Shown piece by piece: positions 45,805 through 54,990 of a DNA stretch of 64,000 bases. The stretch is taken from assembly GCA_021770615.1 (NCBI GenBank), contig JAETQR010000002.1, positions 1 through 64,000 on the forward strand, read 5' to 3'. The position numbers and the translations under genes were made by a program. Source of the DNA: Lachnospiraceae bacterium. GTDB taxonomy: Bacteria > Bacillota_A > Clostridia > Lachnospirales > Lachnospiraceae. The number at the start of each line of letters is the position of its first letter. The stretch's first letter is position 1. The notes below the pieces were generated by a model. It ran no database searches. It worked only from the letters and a program-made list of their open reading frames with translations, and was not told the origin of the DNA.

Positions 45805-46864
45805 AATTGCCACCTTCCGTATTTTCTATGTGCTTCTGTATACTAATTCCTATAGCGTACCCTAACTCAACAGGAACCGCATTTCCTATATGAATACCCA
45901 ATTCCCGTTTTTGAAATGGATGTTCATCATCCGCAAATATATAATCATCAGGAAAAGACTGCAAAATGGCTCCCTCTCGAAGAGAAAGAGCTCTATTTTG
46001 CTCCGGATGCCCAAACCGTCCGTTTCCGTAACCATAAAATTGCGTCGTAATCGTCGGAGACGGCTCATCCCATTTCATTCTTCCATATACCGATGGATAT
46101 GTAGTTCCCGTTCTTTTGCTATGACACATTAACCTTAACTCTTCATCCCAATCCCTCCAAGTTCCACCAGGAACTGATTGTTCAATTCTTTTTTTATTCA
46201 AATCAGATAACTTACTAGCTCTATGCAAACTATCCGTTTTACACACCTGTCCATCAGTTATAGGAGGTAATTCACCAATCGCCATCCTTACCGTTTTATA
46301 TTCCTTTTTTTTATATAATGGTGGGATAAGCTGGATTGACCCAAGTCTAGATGCCAACAAAACCAATCTTTTTCTTTTTTGCGGAACCCCATAATCTGGG
46401 CAAAAAACAACTTTCCAATCCACATGATAATCCAATGCTCTTAATTGCTGAACAAAATCATCAAAAACTTTCTCATTCGCTAAACTCGGGACATTTTCCA
46501 TTGATACAATGTCCGGAACACATTCTCTCACTATTCTTGAAAAAGAATATAACAACTTCCATTTATCATCTTTTCTTCCATGCTTTCTATATCTTAATGA
46601 ATATCTGGAAAATGGCTGGCATGGTGCACAGCCAACAATCATTCTTATTGCATCCTTAGGGAAAAAACGAATGATTTCTTCTGCTGTAACATCGCTAACA
46701 TCCTTAGCAATAAATTTTGCATCATTGTTACTTTCATAAGCAAATTTACAACCTTCATCAATATCAAATCCAGCGGCAACATCTATACCTGAAAGTGAAA
46801 GTCCCTTTGTAAGTCCCCCGATTCCACAAAACAAATCTACAGCAACATTAGGCACAACACTCAC
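45737..46864 (-). CDS. DNA (cytosine-5) methyltransferase 1
   Basis: 375 residues. Motif I DLFCGIGGLTKGL (10-22), motif IV GCAPCQPFSRYS with the catalytic Cys82, motif VI ENVPSL, motif VIII PQKRKRLVLLAS and motif X GNAVP near the C-terminus are all present. The end extends about 30 residues past the family norm over the DUF262 start (GGNYDKERKCKKSGRGDFG). Its ATG overlaps the vsr stop by four bases. Target sequence cannot be read from the motifs. Confidence 0.95.
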   Translation of the reverse strand: MSVVPNVAVDLFCGIGGLTKGLSLSGIDVAAGFDIDEGCKFAYESNNDAKFIAKDVSDVTAEEIIRFFPKDAIRMIVGCAPCQPFSRYSLRYRKHGRKDDKWKLLYSFSRIVRECVPDIVSMENVPSLANEKVFDDFVQQLRALDYHVDWKVVFCPDYGVPQKRKRLVLLASRLGSIQLIPPLYKKKEYKTVRMAIGELPPITDGQVCKTDSLHRASKLSDLNKKRIEQSVPGGTWRDWDEELRLMCHSKRTGTTYPSVYGRMKWDEPSPTITTQFYGYGNGRFGHPEQNRALSLREGAILQSFPDDYIFADDEHPFQKRELGIHIGNAVPVELGYAIGISIQKHIENTEGGNYDKERKCKKSGRGDFGIFTADN

Positions 46865-47295
46865 CTCTCTTCCATTTTACATTCAAAAACAGCTTCTTCT
46901 ATCGTTTGAATACATATATCCGTATGTTTCCTAATATCTTCTTCCCAAAAACGCAGTACAGTAAAACCTTGAAACAATAGTTGCTTATTTACCTCATCAT
47001 CATGCTCTCTGTTTCGTTCAATCTTCTTAATCCAGTATTCTCCATTATCTCCCCTTTCAAGCCTTCTTCTTAATTTTTCCCAATCTTTTCCATGAAAGAA
47101 ATCACCATCACAAAATATAGCTATCTTATATTTTGTTAAAACAATATCAGGAGACCCCGGGAGTTTTTTATAATTTTTCCTATAGTGATATCCTTTTTTC
47201 CACAAAGACTTTCGTAGCAACTGCTCAATAGATGTATTCTTTCCTTTAATTCTTTGCATATTTTTTCTTCTTTGCTCCTTTGTCAAGACATCCAT
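46861..47295 (-). CDS. vsr: Very short patch repair (Vsr) endonuclease
   Basis: 144 residues. The Vsr pattern is clear: TKEQRRKNMQRIKGKNTSIE (start), PGSPDIVLTKYKIAIFCDGDFFHGKDW (metal-binding Asp and His) and the later FQGFTVLRFWEEDI. It nicks at T:G mismatches created when 5-methylcytosine deaminates, so it protects against mutations caused by the partner methylases. GGAGGTG and ATG at 47295 set the start. Between methylase 1 and the putative endonuclease. Confidence 0.93.
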   Translation of the reverse strand: MDVLTKEQRRKNMQRIKGKNTSIEQLLRKSLWKKGYHYRKNYKKLPGSPDIVLTKYKIAIFCDGDFFHGKDWEKLRRRLERGDNGEYWIKKIERNREHDDEVNKQLLFQGFTVLRFWEEDIRKHTDICIQTIEEAVFECKMEER

Positions 47296-47322
47296 CAGCA
47301 ATCACCTCCATAATGTACTAAT

Positions 47323-48219
47323 TCATTTCGTCAACTGCACATTATCTATGTGAACAGCCTTCCAATATTTATCAAAACGTTGACGGGCTGATATAAACTT
47401 TTGCGCCGCCTGCTTAGAATCTTCAATAAGCAATTCTAACTTTTTGTCATAATATATCCTATCATTACTTGTTACATTCGACATCACATACATTCCATGC
47501 CATCCATTCTCCTCATACTGCGTATCCCCACCACCATTAACCATATGTTGAAATTTAGGCATAGACAAGTACTCTCCATCCAAAGCCACTGCTACAGACC
47601 AAAAATGCTTTTCCATGATAGGGATTGAAAAATCCCTGTCACGTCCAACTCTGTCTCGAATACTCGTTTTAGCCTGTATACATCCAAAAACATAATTCAC
47701 CCCATTAAAATCAACTAATGCATAAATATCAAAATCGTCGCTTTTTGCCAATCCCTCCAACTGATCCTCGCTCTCATTGCCGATTTTTTCTTCCTTTAAC
47801 ATCTTAGTCAACTCTTTTTGCAAAACAAATCGTATATGATATTCCCTCAATCTTTTAATTGTCGATTGAACAATATAGTCCTCAAACACATGGCCACTAC
47901 ATTTCTTCCAACTCTGTGCGCCAGATATAATACTGTCAATTACATCCTCATTTAATTCAGATAAATCTTCAATTTTTGCCTTGCGACGCAAATGAACATT
48001 ATATATTGCATTCCATACTTGTGCCGCATTAACGATACTCCCATATTTATCATAAGCCTCTTGAAAAGTCACCAACATAGCATCATGTTGTGCAGACCTT
48101 TCACTTTCCTTTTTAGCACCAACTGAATCCCTTCCATGCAAGTATTCATCATACTTTTGCATGTATACATCAGAATATCTAGTTTTACAAAATGATTTGT
48201 AATCAACATTAACATCCAT
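47323..48219 (-). CDS. Probable type II restriction endonuclease, BsaWI-like
   Basis: 298 residues. SGHVFEDYI (about 108-116, with a conserved Glu), DDFDIYALVDF (about 161-171) and IQAKTSIRDRVGRDRD (about 181-196) form a PD-(D/E)xK-type active site in the arrangement of the BsaWI/Cfr10I-like group (D...xKxSxRxR). That group cuts around CCGG, so a CCGG-containing target is a hypothesis. AGGAG sets the ATG one base after the methylase 2 stop. It lies between methylase 2 and vsr in a single transcription direction. Confidence 0.75.
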   Translation of the reverse strand: MDVNVDYKSFCKTRYSDVYMQKYDEYLHGRDSVGAKKESERSAQHDAMLVTFQEAYDKYGSIVNAAQVWNAIYNVHLRRKAKIEDLSELNEDVIDSIISGAQSWKKCSGHVFEDYIVQSTIKRLREYHIRFVLQKELTKMLKEEKIGNESEDQLEGLAKSDDFDIYALVDFNGVNYVFGCIQAKTSIRDRVGRDRDFSIPIMEKHFWSVAVALDGEYLSMPKFQHMVNGGGDTQYEENGWHGMYVMSNVTSNDRIYYDKKLELLIEDSKQAAQKFISARQRFDKYWKAVHIDNVQLTK

Positions 48220-48220
48220 A

Positions 48221-49402
48221 TCAGTTCTCCTTTTTAGCACTTTCAAAGATATTTATTATCTGTTTTCCCCACGCATATGCCAACAACGGAGGAACTGCAT
48301 CTCCAATTTGTTCATACTTATCCTGCACAGCTCGATCCAAATGCGGAACTAAATAAGGACCTCCTACAAAATCATACGAATCAGGAAAACTCTGTAATCT
48401 GGCACATTCTCGAACCGTAAGTGCACGATTATATTTAGGATGAACAAACTCATCTAAACAATGCGAGGTTACAGTTGGTGAAGGTTCTTTTTCAATCATT
48501 CTGTAATTTCTTTTAATAAACATTTTTTTAGGTAAAACATGCCTCTTTTGCAACTCTTCTCGTTCACTTCCTTGATATCTCTCAAATAAATCTTTTAAAC
48601 TCTCCCCCTGTCTCAACAAAGAAAACCGTTCAAGTGTCGCTTCTCTATGTTTCATTGGCATATGATAAGTAAGCCCACCATTATCTGTTTGTCTCTTCCA
48701 AAATTCATCATTTCGCATTAGTTCCGCATATGTGCTTATTCCCTTTAAATATCTTTTTCCCTGTTTCCCAGAGTTTGCAACAACATTGGGTAAATCAATA
48801 AATGCATCCCTTACATTTACCATTGGAAATTCATTTGGCAAAGGGGGGGCTAATTCGCGTTCGTCTCTTGATGCCAATACAAAAAAGCGTTTGCGTCTTT
48901 GTGGCACACCATACTCCACCGCATCCAAAATAAAACTCCTATGATTTTTATATCCAGCCTCCTCTAATTCCCTTATTAACACATCAATAATCAATTTTTT
49001 ACTACTTTTTGCTACTGTTTTTGTTGTAATTCCCGGAACATTTTCGAACAGAATCATCTTCGCCTTTGTCAATTCTGCAATGCGAAGTCCCTCTCTAAAC
49101 AAAAATTGTCTATCATCATAAAAAGACCTAGATGTGTTACCAGCGGTTGAAAATGTTTCACATGGCATACCAGAGGTTACTAAATCTACCCCTTCTTCAG
49201 GGATGTAATCACACAAATCTTCATAACAAACATTTCGTATGTCATTATTTATCACATGTACCTCTGGATGATTTCTGCTATAAGTTTCACAACAACTCTT
49301 TATATATTCTATAGCCACTAATGTTTCAAACCCAGCAGCATGCAAACCTGTACATATTCCACCCGGTCCACTAAAGCAATCTATATGTGTATATGTTCTC
49401 AT
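48221..49402 (-). CDS. DNA (cytosine-5) methyltransferase 2
   Basis: 393 residues. Motif I IDCFSGPGGICTGL (7-20), motif IV SGMPCETFSTAGN with the catalytic Cys81, ENVPGI, PQRRKRFFVLAS and GDAVPPLLAY near the C-terminus. It is only distantly related to methylase 1 and probably has another or strand-specific target. First gene of the island operon, GGAGAG before the ATG, and preceded by an inverted repeat in the promoter region. Confidence 0.95.
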   Translation of the reverse strand: MRTYTHIDCFSGPGGICTGLHAAGFETLVAIEYIKSCCETYSRNHPEVHVINNDIRNVCYEDLCDYIPEEGVDLVTSGMPCETFSTAGNTSRSFYDDRQFLFREGLRIAELTKAKMILFENVPGITTKTVAKSSKKLIIDVLIRELEEAGYKNHRSFILDAVEYGVPQRRKRFFVLASRDERELAPPLPNEFPMVNVRDAFIDLPNVVANSGKQGKRYLKGISTYAELMRNDEFWKRQTDNGGLTYHMPMKHREATLERFSLLRQGESLKDLFERYQGSEREELQKRHVLPKKMFIKRNYRMIEKEPSPTVTSHCLDEFVHPKYNRALTVRECARLQSFPDSYDFVGGPYLVPHLDRAVQDKYEQIGDAVPPLLAYAWGKQIINIFESAKKEN

Positions 49403-49421
49403 GCTTATCTCTCCTAATTCT

Positions 49422-49460
49422 TATACTTTCGTACATTACAACTCAACATCCGAAAGTATA
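49422..49460 (-). promoter_or_regulatory. Inverted repeat in the promoter of the restriction-modification operon
   Basis: TATACTTTCG (49422-49431) and CGAAAGTATA (49451-49460) are perfect complements separated by 19 bases. On the minus strand a TTGAGT and TATAAG pair overlap the dyad. It is a plausible operator for methylase autoregulation. No C-protein gene is present. The rest of the 332-base gap 49403-49734 is AT-rich and empty apart from the repeat near 49.65 kb. Confidence 0.6.
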
Positions 49461-49635
49461 CATACTCATTTAATATTTTAGCACATTCTTCATCCATTTT
49501 CCACTGCTATTTCATTGCAAAATATTCACAAAATGTCCTTGCATCATATTTCACCATTTTTATTCTACTCCTCACTCCTCTCACATCCCGTCCAAAAGCC
49601 AACTTTTGATAATAACCACCCGCTTTACAGCATCG

Positions 49636-49712
49636 CAGTATCAAAAAAAGTTCTCCTGCATACCTCACCAAGCGCAACCGCTCCATGCAAGAGAACTTTC
49701 TTCTAAAATTAC
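49636..49712 (-). terminator. Short family P repeat acting as terminator of the rnf operon
   Basis: AAAGTTCTC (minus strand) pairs with GAGAACTTT and runs into TTTTTTT; inside, TGCAT/ATGCA pair. The sequence AGCGCAACCGCTCCATGCA closely matches AGCGCAAGCGCTCCATGCA in the 15.0 kb palindrome, and GCAGTAT lies at its end. It looks like an internally deleted copy reused as a terminator. Confidence 0.72.
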
Positions 49713-49734
49713 ATTAACTATAAAACCACTTCTG

Positions 49735-50520
49735 CTACATGATCACTTTCTTCGGACATTTCTCAGCACACTTGCCGCATGCCTGACATTTTTCCGGATC
49801 GATCACAGCAAGGTTATTCTCCAGTTTCACCGCATCGAATTCACACTGTTTTACACAGATACCGCAACCGATACATCCGGCTTTACAAACGCTCATGACG
49901 TCTTTGCCCTTATCGTTTGAATTACACTGAACCTGATATGCCGTATCGTATGGCTCAAGTGAGATTACATTGTTTGGACAGGTCTCCACACATTTACCGC
50001 AGGCCACACATTTTTCTTTATCGACTACTGCAATACCATCTTTTATGGAAAGGGCGTCAAACTGGCAGGCTGCCACACAGGAACCAAGTCCCAGACACCC
50101 ATAGGTACAGGCCTTGTCACCACGCCCCGGAACCATCACCGCCTGACGGCAGTCCATCGTACCCACATAGTTATATTTTACAGAAGCCTGCTCACAGGTT
50201 CCGGCGCATCTTACTCTTGCCACCATTTTTGTTCCTGCCCCGGCTTCCACACCAAGGATCGCACCAATCTTTTCTGCCACCGGTGCGCCGCCGACAGGAC
50301 AGCCGTTTACCTCTGCACTTCCCGCCACGATCGCCTCTGCGAGACCATCACAGCCCGGGAATCCACATCCTCCGCAGTTATTCCCCGGAAGGCATTCCCT
50401 GACCTGATCCACCCGCTCATCCACTTCTACGGCAAAGAACTTTCCAGCCACACCTAAGAGAAGTCCGATCGCGATACCAAGTACTCCAAGGAGTACCACT
50501 GATATAATTATCGTATTCAT
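49735..50520 (-). CDS. rnfB: Rnf complex subunit B (ferredoxin-interacting)
   Basis: 261 residues. One N-terminal helix, a CGGCGFPGCDGLAEAI four-cysteine cluster (about 50-65), then a series of CxxCxxCxxxCP 4Fe-4S motifs (CVACGKCVETCP, CIGCGICVKQC, CQACGKCAEKCP). RnfB takes electrons from reduced ferredoxin. Last gene of rnfCDGEAB. Confidence 0.96.
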   Translation of the reverse strand: MNTIIISVVLLGVLGIAIGLLLGVAGKFFAVEVDERVDQVRECLPGNNCGGCGFPGCDGLAEAIVAGSAEVNGCPVGGAPVAEKIGAILGVEAGAGTKMVARVRCAGTCEQASVKYNYVGTMDCRQAVMVPGRGDKACTYGCLGLGSCVAACQFDALSIKDGIAVVDKEKCVACGKCVETCPNNVISLEPYDTAYQVQCNSNDKGKDVMSVCKAGCIGCGICVKQCEFDAVKLENNLAVIDPEKCQACGKCAEKCPKKVIM

Positions 50521-50538
50521 ACAAGTGTCCTCCTTTTA

Positions 50539-51114
50539 TCAAAATCCGACGCCGCCAAAGCCACAAAATGCGATCGCCATCAAACCGGCTGTGATCAGCA
50601 CGATCGGTGTGCCTTTGAAGACCTCTGGAATATTGCTGTTTTCAAGTTTCTCACGGATTCCTGCCATCAGAACGATTGCAATCAAAAATCCAATCGAAGC
50701 GCCGATTCCGTTTACGACGCTCTCAAGTACATTGTACTCATTCTGTACGCTCAAAAGCGCCACACCAAGTACTGCACAGTTTGTTGTGATCAACGGAAGA
50801 TACACACCCAGTGATTTGTAAAGCGCAGGCATCATCTTCTTGAGGACCATTTCCACGAACTGCACAAGCGCTGCGATCACAAGGATAAATACGATCGTAT
50901 TCAGGTATTCAAGCTCAAACGGAACGAGCAGATAATTGTATAACAGACTGGTACAAAGGGATGCAATGGTGATTACGAAAAGCACCGCACCTCCCATGCC
51001 TGCCGCTGTCTCCACCTTCTTGCTGACGCCAAGGAACGGGCAGATACCCAGAAACTGACTGAGCACGAAGTTGTTTACGAGAGCAGCTGTAAAAAGAATT
51101 GTAAATAAACTCAT
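50539..51114 (-). CDS. rnfA: Rnf complex subunit A
   Basis: 191 residues with six transmembrane helices. [29 protein letters not shown] and the symmetric [16 protein letters not shown] each carry the conserved Cys that holds the intramembrane Fe-S cluster shared with RnfE. Start overlaps the rnfE stop. Confidence 0.96.
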   Translation of the reverse strand: MSLFTILFTAALVNNFVLSQFLGICPFLGVSKKVETAAGMGGAVLFVITIASLCTSLLYNYLLVPFELEYLNTIVFILVIAALVQFVEMVLKKMMPALYKSLGVYLPLITTNCAVLGVALLSVQNEYNVLESVVNGIGASIGFLIAIVLMAGIREKLENSNIPEVFKGTPIVLITAGLMAIAFCGFGGVGF

Positions 51115-51836
51115 TATTTATCATCCTCCCTTCTGTCCGCAGAAGCTTCCTCTGCAGGAGTTTTCCCGCATGTCTCCACATGACTTGCACATGCCGCACA
51201 GTTTCCGGTACAGGATGCCTCTTCTGCCTCTGGTGTATTTGTTGCACACGGCATTTTCAGCTTGTTCTGGATCGCTGTCAGTCCCGCAAGTACAAAGAAT
51301 GCACCCGGAGCCATGACAAACATCGCAATGTGGAACGTATCCGGTATGAACTGGAATCCGAATACCGCACCACTTCCAAGAATTTCACGGAAGATACCGA
51401 TCAGAGTAAGGCCTACGGTAAATCCAAGTCCCATTCCAACACCATCCAGTGCCGATAAAAGCACCGGGTTTTTGGAAGCATAGGACTCCGCACGGCCAAG
51501 GATGATACAGTTTACCACAATCAGCGGGATATATACACCCAATGCGCTGTCAAGGAACGGCAGATACGCTTTCAAAAGAAGCTGCACGATCGTTACAAAA
51601 GAAGCAACGACCACGATGAAAGCAGGAATACGAACTCTGTCCGGAATAATCTTGCGCAGCGCAGAAATCATCATATTGGACAGTATTAATACTACACTTG
51701 TAGACAGCCCCATCCCGATCGCATTTGTGGCACTCGATGTCACGGCAAGCGTCGGACACATACCAAGCATCATAACAAAGGTAGGGTTTTCTTTGATAAT
51801 ACCATTTTGAAGTCGTTCTGTGTATTTATTCATCAT
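51114..51836 (-). CDS. rnfE: Rnf complex subunit E
   Basis: 240 residues, a paralogue of RnfA with six helices: [29 protein letters not shown] and [23 protein letters not shown] Cys-rich soluble tail ([28 protein letters not shown]) extends beyond the usual end; its six cysteines are not typical of RnfE. Overlaps rnfG by four bases. Confidence 0.95.
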   Translation of the reverse strand: MMNKYTERLQNGIIKENPTFVMMLGMCPTLAVTSSATNAIGMGLSTSVVLILSNMMISALRKIIPDRVRIPAFIVVVASFVTIVQLLLKAYLPFLDSALGVYIPLIVVNCIILGRAESYASKNPVLLSALDGVGMGLGFTVGLTLIGIFREILGSGAVFGFQFIPDTFHIAMFVMAPGAFFVLAGLTAIQNKLKMPCATNTPEAEEASCTGNCAACASHVETCGKTPAEEASADRREDDK

Positions 51837-52546
51837 TCAGCCCCCCTTACTGTCTTATCATATAAAAGGATACCTTTCACCGCATTCGTGATCGCACGGG
51901 AAGTGACGGTAGCACCGGACATCGCCTCAATCTGGCCTTTTTCATCCTTCGGCGTCGTCCCCGGTTTAAAGTACATCGGATAGCTGTCATCGGACGGATA
52001 CTGGAGGCCTTTCTCAAAAGCGAACTTAGACTTGAAGTCATCGCTCTCACAATTTGCACCAAGGCCTGCTGTCTCAGACTGGGATGTGATCTCGATCCCT
52101 GTCACAACTCCCCCGCTCACACCGAGCACAAATGAAATACTTCCGCCATAACCCTTCCTGGCATTTGCGATATAAACGTTTCCGGCATCTGCCCCGTTTA
52201 TCTGAAGCTTCTTTACTGTTGTAACCGTGACATATTTGGAATAAGACTCCGAAGCCTCTTCTGCCACTTCACCCTCTTTGGAAGATGGTGATTTATGAAT
52301 AATATGCTTTTGCAGAAATTCATTGATCTGATCCACCACACCTTCTTCTGCTTCTGTGACAGATGCCCCGTCAACGGAAGAAATAACGACTTCACACGCT
52401 TCATTATCTGTCTTTACCTGTGCCTGTTCGATCGGGCTCTTCGTGATCGTATATACTCCGGCAAGAATACCGCCAAGCACAAGCGTTATCACACAAAGAA
52501 TGATCGCATCTATGACAAATGATCTTTCTTTCTTTTCACTACTCAT
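51833..52546 (-). CDS. rnfG: Rnf complex subunit G
   Basis: 237 residues. One membrane anchor and an FMN-binding domain; the covalent-flavin motif SGATVTSRAITNAV (Thr in S/TGAT) lies near the C-terminus, with FVLGVSGGVVTGIEI before it. ATG chosen at 52546 after GGAGGG; it overlaps the rnfD end by eight bases. Confidence 0.95.
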   Translation of the reverse strand: MSSEKKERSFVIDAIILCVITLVLGGILAGVYTITKSPIEQAQVKTDNEACEVVISSVDGASVTEAEEGVVDQINEFLQKHIIHKSPSSKEGEVAEEASESYSKYVTVTTVKKLQINGADAGNVYIANARKGYGGSISFVLGVSGGVVTGIEITSQSETAGLGANCESDDFKSKFAFEKGLQYPSDDSYPMYFKPGTTPKDEKGQIEAMSGATVTSRAITNAVKGILLYDKTVRGAE

Positions 52547-53537
52547 TCGCTTTGCCCTCCTTTCCAAATGCCTTTGGAATGGTGACCATCTCGATCAGCG
52601 GAACAAACAGGTTGCCGATGATGATGGCAAATGATACTCCCTCGGCAGATTCTCCGAAGAAACGGAACAGTCCGGTCAAAAGACCAAGCAACACCGCATA
52701 GATGATCTTTCCTTTGTTCGTGATCGGACTGGTGACATAGTCGGTCGCCATAAAGAATGCCCCGAGCATAAGTCCGCCGCCGCATACCTCATAAAAAACC
52801 GGTACATAAACATCCGTAGCAGCAAAGGAATATATAAGGTTAAATACAACAAATGTCAAAATATAGATCACCGGGATCTTCCAGTCAATGATCTTTCTTA
52901 CGATCAGGTAAATTCCTCCGATCAAAAGAGCAAGCGCAGAAGTCTCTCCGATCGTTCCCCATGTCGTACCGAGGAACATATCTTTTAATGTAGTAGCAAG
53001 ATCCGCCTGGCATGTCGCCTCTTTCACCTGCATGAGCGGCGTCGCGCTGGACGCAGCATCTAACGTCGCCTGATATCCACCCCAGAAAGAATTTCCTTTC
53101 GGGATCAAAAAGTTATTGGTCATGGCACCGCTGAATGAAAGCATGAGAAAACATCTCGCTCCCAACGCAGGATTCATAAAGTTCTGGCCAAGACCACCAA
53201 ATAACTGCTTCACAATGATGATTGCAAACACCCCACCCAGTACACACATCCAGAGAGGAAGTGTCGCCGGCAGGTTAAGTGCTAACAAAAGTCCGGTAAG
53301 CAATGCACTAAAGTCATATGTCGTAACCGGCTGTTTCATACATTTCTGCCATACATACTCTGCCAGTATGGCGCTGACACATGTAGTCAGTATTACGAGG
53401 ACCGCCCTCATACCAAAGTTGCCGACACCGACAAGCGTGGCCGGTATCAATGCGATCACAACATCCCTCATGATGGATTTTGTCGATGATTTATCACGAA
53501 CATGAGGAGATGACGATACATTTAATAATTTATCCAT
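52539..53537 (-). CDS. rnfD: Rnf complex subunit D
   Basis: 332 residues, nine or ten helices, with the second covalent FMN site near SATPLMQVKEAT. GGAGG then ATG at 53537 sets the start. Second gene of the operon. Confidence 0.95.
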   Translation of the reverse strand: MDKLLNVSSSPHVRDKSSTKSIMRDVVIALIPATLVGVGNFGMRAVLVILTTCVSAILAEYVWQKCMKQPVTTYDFSALLTGLLLALNLPATLPLWMCVLGGVFAIIIVKQLFGGLGQNFMNPALGARCFLMLSFSGAMTNNFLIPKGNSFWGGYQATLDAASSATPLMQVKEATCQADLATTLKDMFLGTTWGTIGETSALALLIGGIYLIVRKIIDWKIPVIYILTFVVFNLIYSFAATDVYVPVFYEVCGGGLMLGAFFMATDYVTSPITNKGKIIYAVLLGLLTGLFRFFGESAEGVSFAIIIGNLFVPLIEMVTIPKAFGKEGKANE

Positions 53538-53560
53538 TTTTTCCTCCATTCTCGATGCCT

Positions 53561-54889
53561 TTATTTATTTTTACGGGCATTGTCCATCACAGCTCTTCTC
53601 GCCTGTTTAAACGCCTGGGTAAGCCGTCTCTTCGCCGGGCACACATACGTACATGTACCGCACTCATAGCACTCCATACCATTTAGCTTTTCAAACAGGG
53701 CCAGATCCTGGCGATCCGCCGCCTCTGCCATTTTCTGTGGTACGAGATGGCTTGGACAAACAGAAGCGCAGCGTCCGCAACGGATACAGTTCGTCGGTTC
53801 ATTGACAGCTGCCTCGTCTTTTGTCATCGCAAGGATCGACGAGCTGGTCTTTGTGATCGGTACATTCAGATTGTACATTGCCATACCCATCATCGGGCCG
53901 CCGGATATGATCTTCTCTGCCCCTTCTTCAACAAGTCCCCCCGCTTCTTCTAAGAGTTCTGCGTGACTCATGCCAAACTTAACTTCATAATTCTGTGGCT
54001 CTGCCATAGCACTTCCCGTCAATGTCATGACCCTGCTCATCGAAGGAGTACTCTTGCAGACAGCATCGTACACAGCGAGCACAGTCTGAACGTTATCTAC
54101 CACACATCCTGCATCGGCAGGAAGCATTTTGGAATAGATCTTCCTTCCCGTGGTGACATAGATCACCTGACGCTCTGCGCCCTGAGGATATTTTGTCTTA
54201 AGTGTTTTTACTGTGATCTTATCCTCATCCTGGGTGAGATACTCGAGCTTAGCGATCGCCTCCGGCTTATTGTCTTCAATCGCAATGATTCCCTCTGCAT
54301 TGTCAAAAAGACTTAAGAGAACTTTAAGCCCCATGATCAACTGCTCAGGTTTTTCAAGCATCAGACGGTAATCGGAAGTCAGATACGGCTCACACTCCGC
54401 ACCATTGATGATGACATATTCGATCTCATCTTCATTTTTCGGTGTGACCTTGACGTTCGTCGGGAATCCGGCGCCACCCATACCGACGATACCGGCATCT
54501 TTGATGATCTGCCGGATCTCATCCTTGGAAAGCGAGGTGTAATCCCGGTCGTCGCCCAGACCTTCGATCCCCTCATACTGACCGTCGTTTTCGATCACTA
54601 CACAGGTTGCCTTGGCGCCTGAGACAGTAAGTCTCGGCTCGATCTTTGTTACTTTTCCGGAAACAGAACTTACGATATTGGCAGATATAAATCCACTCGC
54701 CTCACCGATGATCTGTCCCATTTTCACCGTATCTCCTACTGACACAGTGGGTGATGCGGGAGCTCCGATATGCTGGCTCATTGGAAATACCAGTTCTTCC
54801 TTTGGTTCCATGACCTTGATCGGAAAATCCATACTGAGTTCTTTGCCCTCATATGGATGGGTTCCCCCCTTAAAGGTTGAATTTCCCAA
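53561..54889 (-). CDS. rnfC: Rnf complex subunit C (NADH side)
   Basis: 442 residues, TTG start seven bases after GGAGG. N-terminal barrel-sandwich region, the Rossmann-like FMN/NAD part (GIVGMGGAGFPTNVKVTP and INGAECEPYLTSDYRLM), and two 4Fe-4S motifs CIRCGRCASVCP and CYECGTCTYVCP. It passes electrons to NAD+. First gene of the operon, led by its own promoter. Confidence 0.96.
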   Translation of the reverse strand: MGNSTFKGGTHPYEGKELSMDFPIKVMEPKEELVFPMSQHIGAPASPTVSVGDTVKMGQIIGEASGFISANIVSSVSGKVTKIEPRLTVSGAKATCVVIENDGQYEGIEGLGDDRDYTSLSKDEIRQIIKDAGIVGMGGAGFPTNVKVTPKNEDEIEYVIINGAECEPYLTSDYRLMLEKPEQLIMGLKVLLSLFDNAEGIIAIEDNKPEAIAKLEYLTQDEDKITVKTLKTKYPQGAERQVIYVTTGRKIYSKMLPADAGCVVDNVQTVLAVYDAVCKSTPSMSRVMTLTGSAMAEPQNYEVKFGMSHAELLEEAGGLVEEGAEKIISGGPMMGMAMYNLNVPITKTSSSILAMTKDEAAVNEPTNCIRCGRCASVCPSHLVPQKMAEAADRQDLALFEKLNGMECYECGTCTYVCPAKRRLTQAFKQARRAVMDNARKNK

Positions 54890-54945
54890 GTAAATCCTCC
54901 TCCTTTATAAAATATTTAATAATTTTAATCATGAATACGCTTTTT

Positions 54946-54974
54946 ATCATACCACTTTTTGCGACAAAAAACAA
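54946..54974 (-). promoter_or_regulatory. Promoter of rnfCDGEAB
   Basis: TTGTTT and TATGAT with a 17-base spacer on the minus strand, about 55 bases before rnfC. Confidence 0.6.
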
Positions 54975-54990
54975 GTATTCACGACAACCG

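Noticed and set aside
45737..45813. Methylase and DUF262 as one frameshifted fusion gene
   Set aside because: The methylase is complete through motif X, and the DUF262 gene has its own ribosome site and start; the overlap is ordinary coupling.
44008..49402. Prophage or integrative element
   Set aside because: No integrase, terminase, capsid, relaxase or tRNA-linked attachment site is visible; it is better described as a restriction-modification island.
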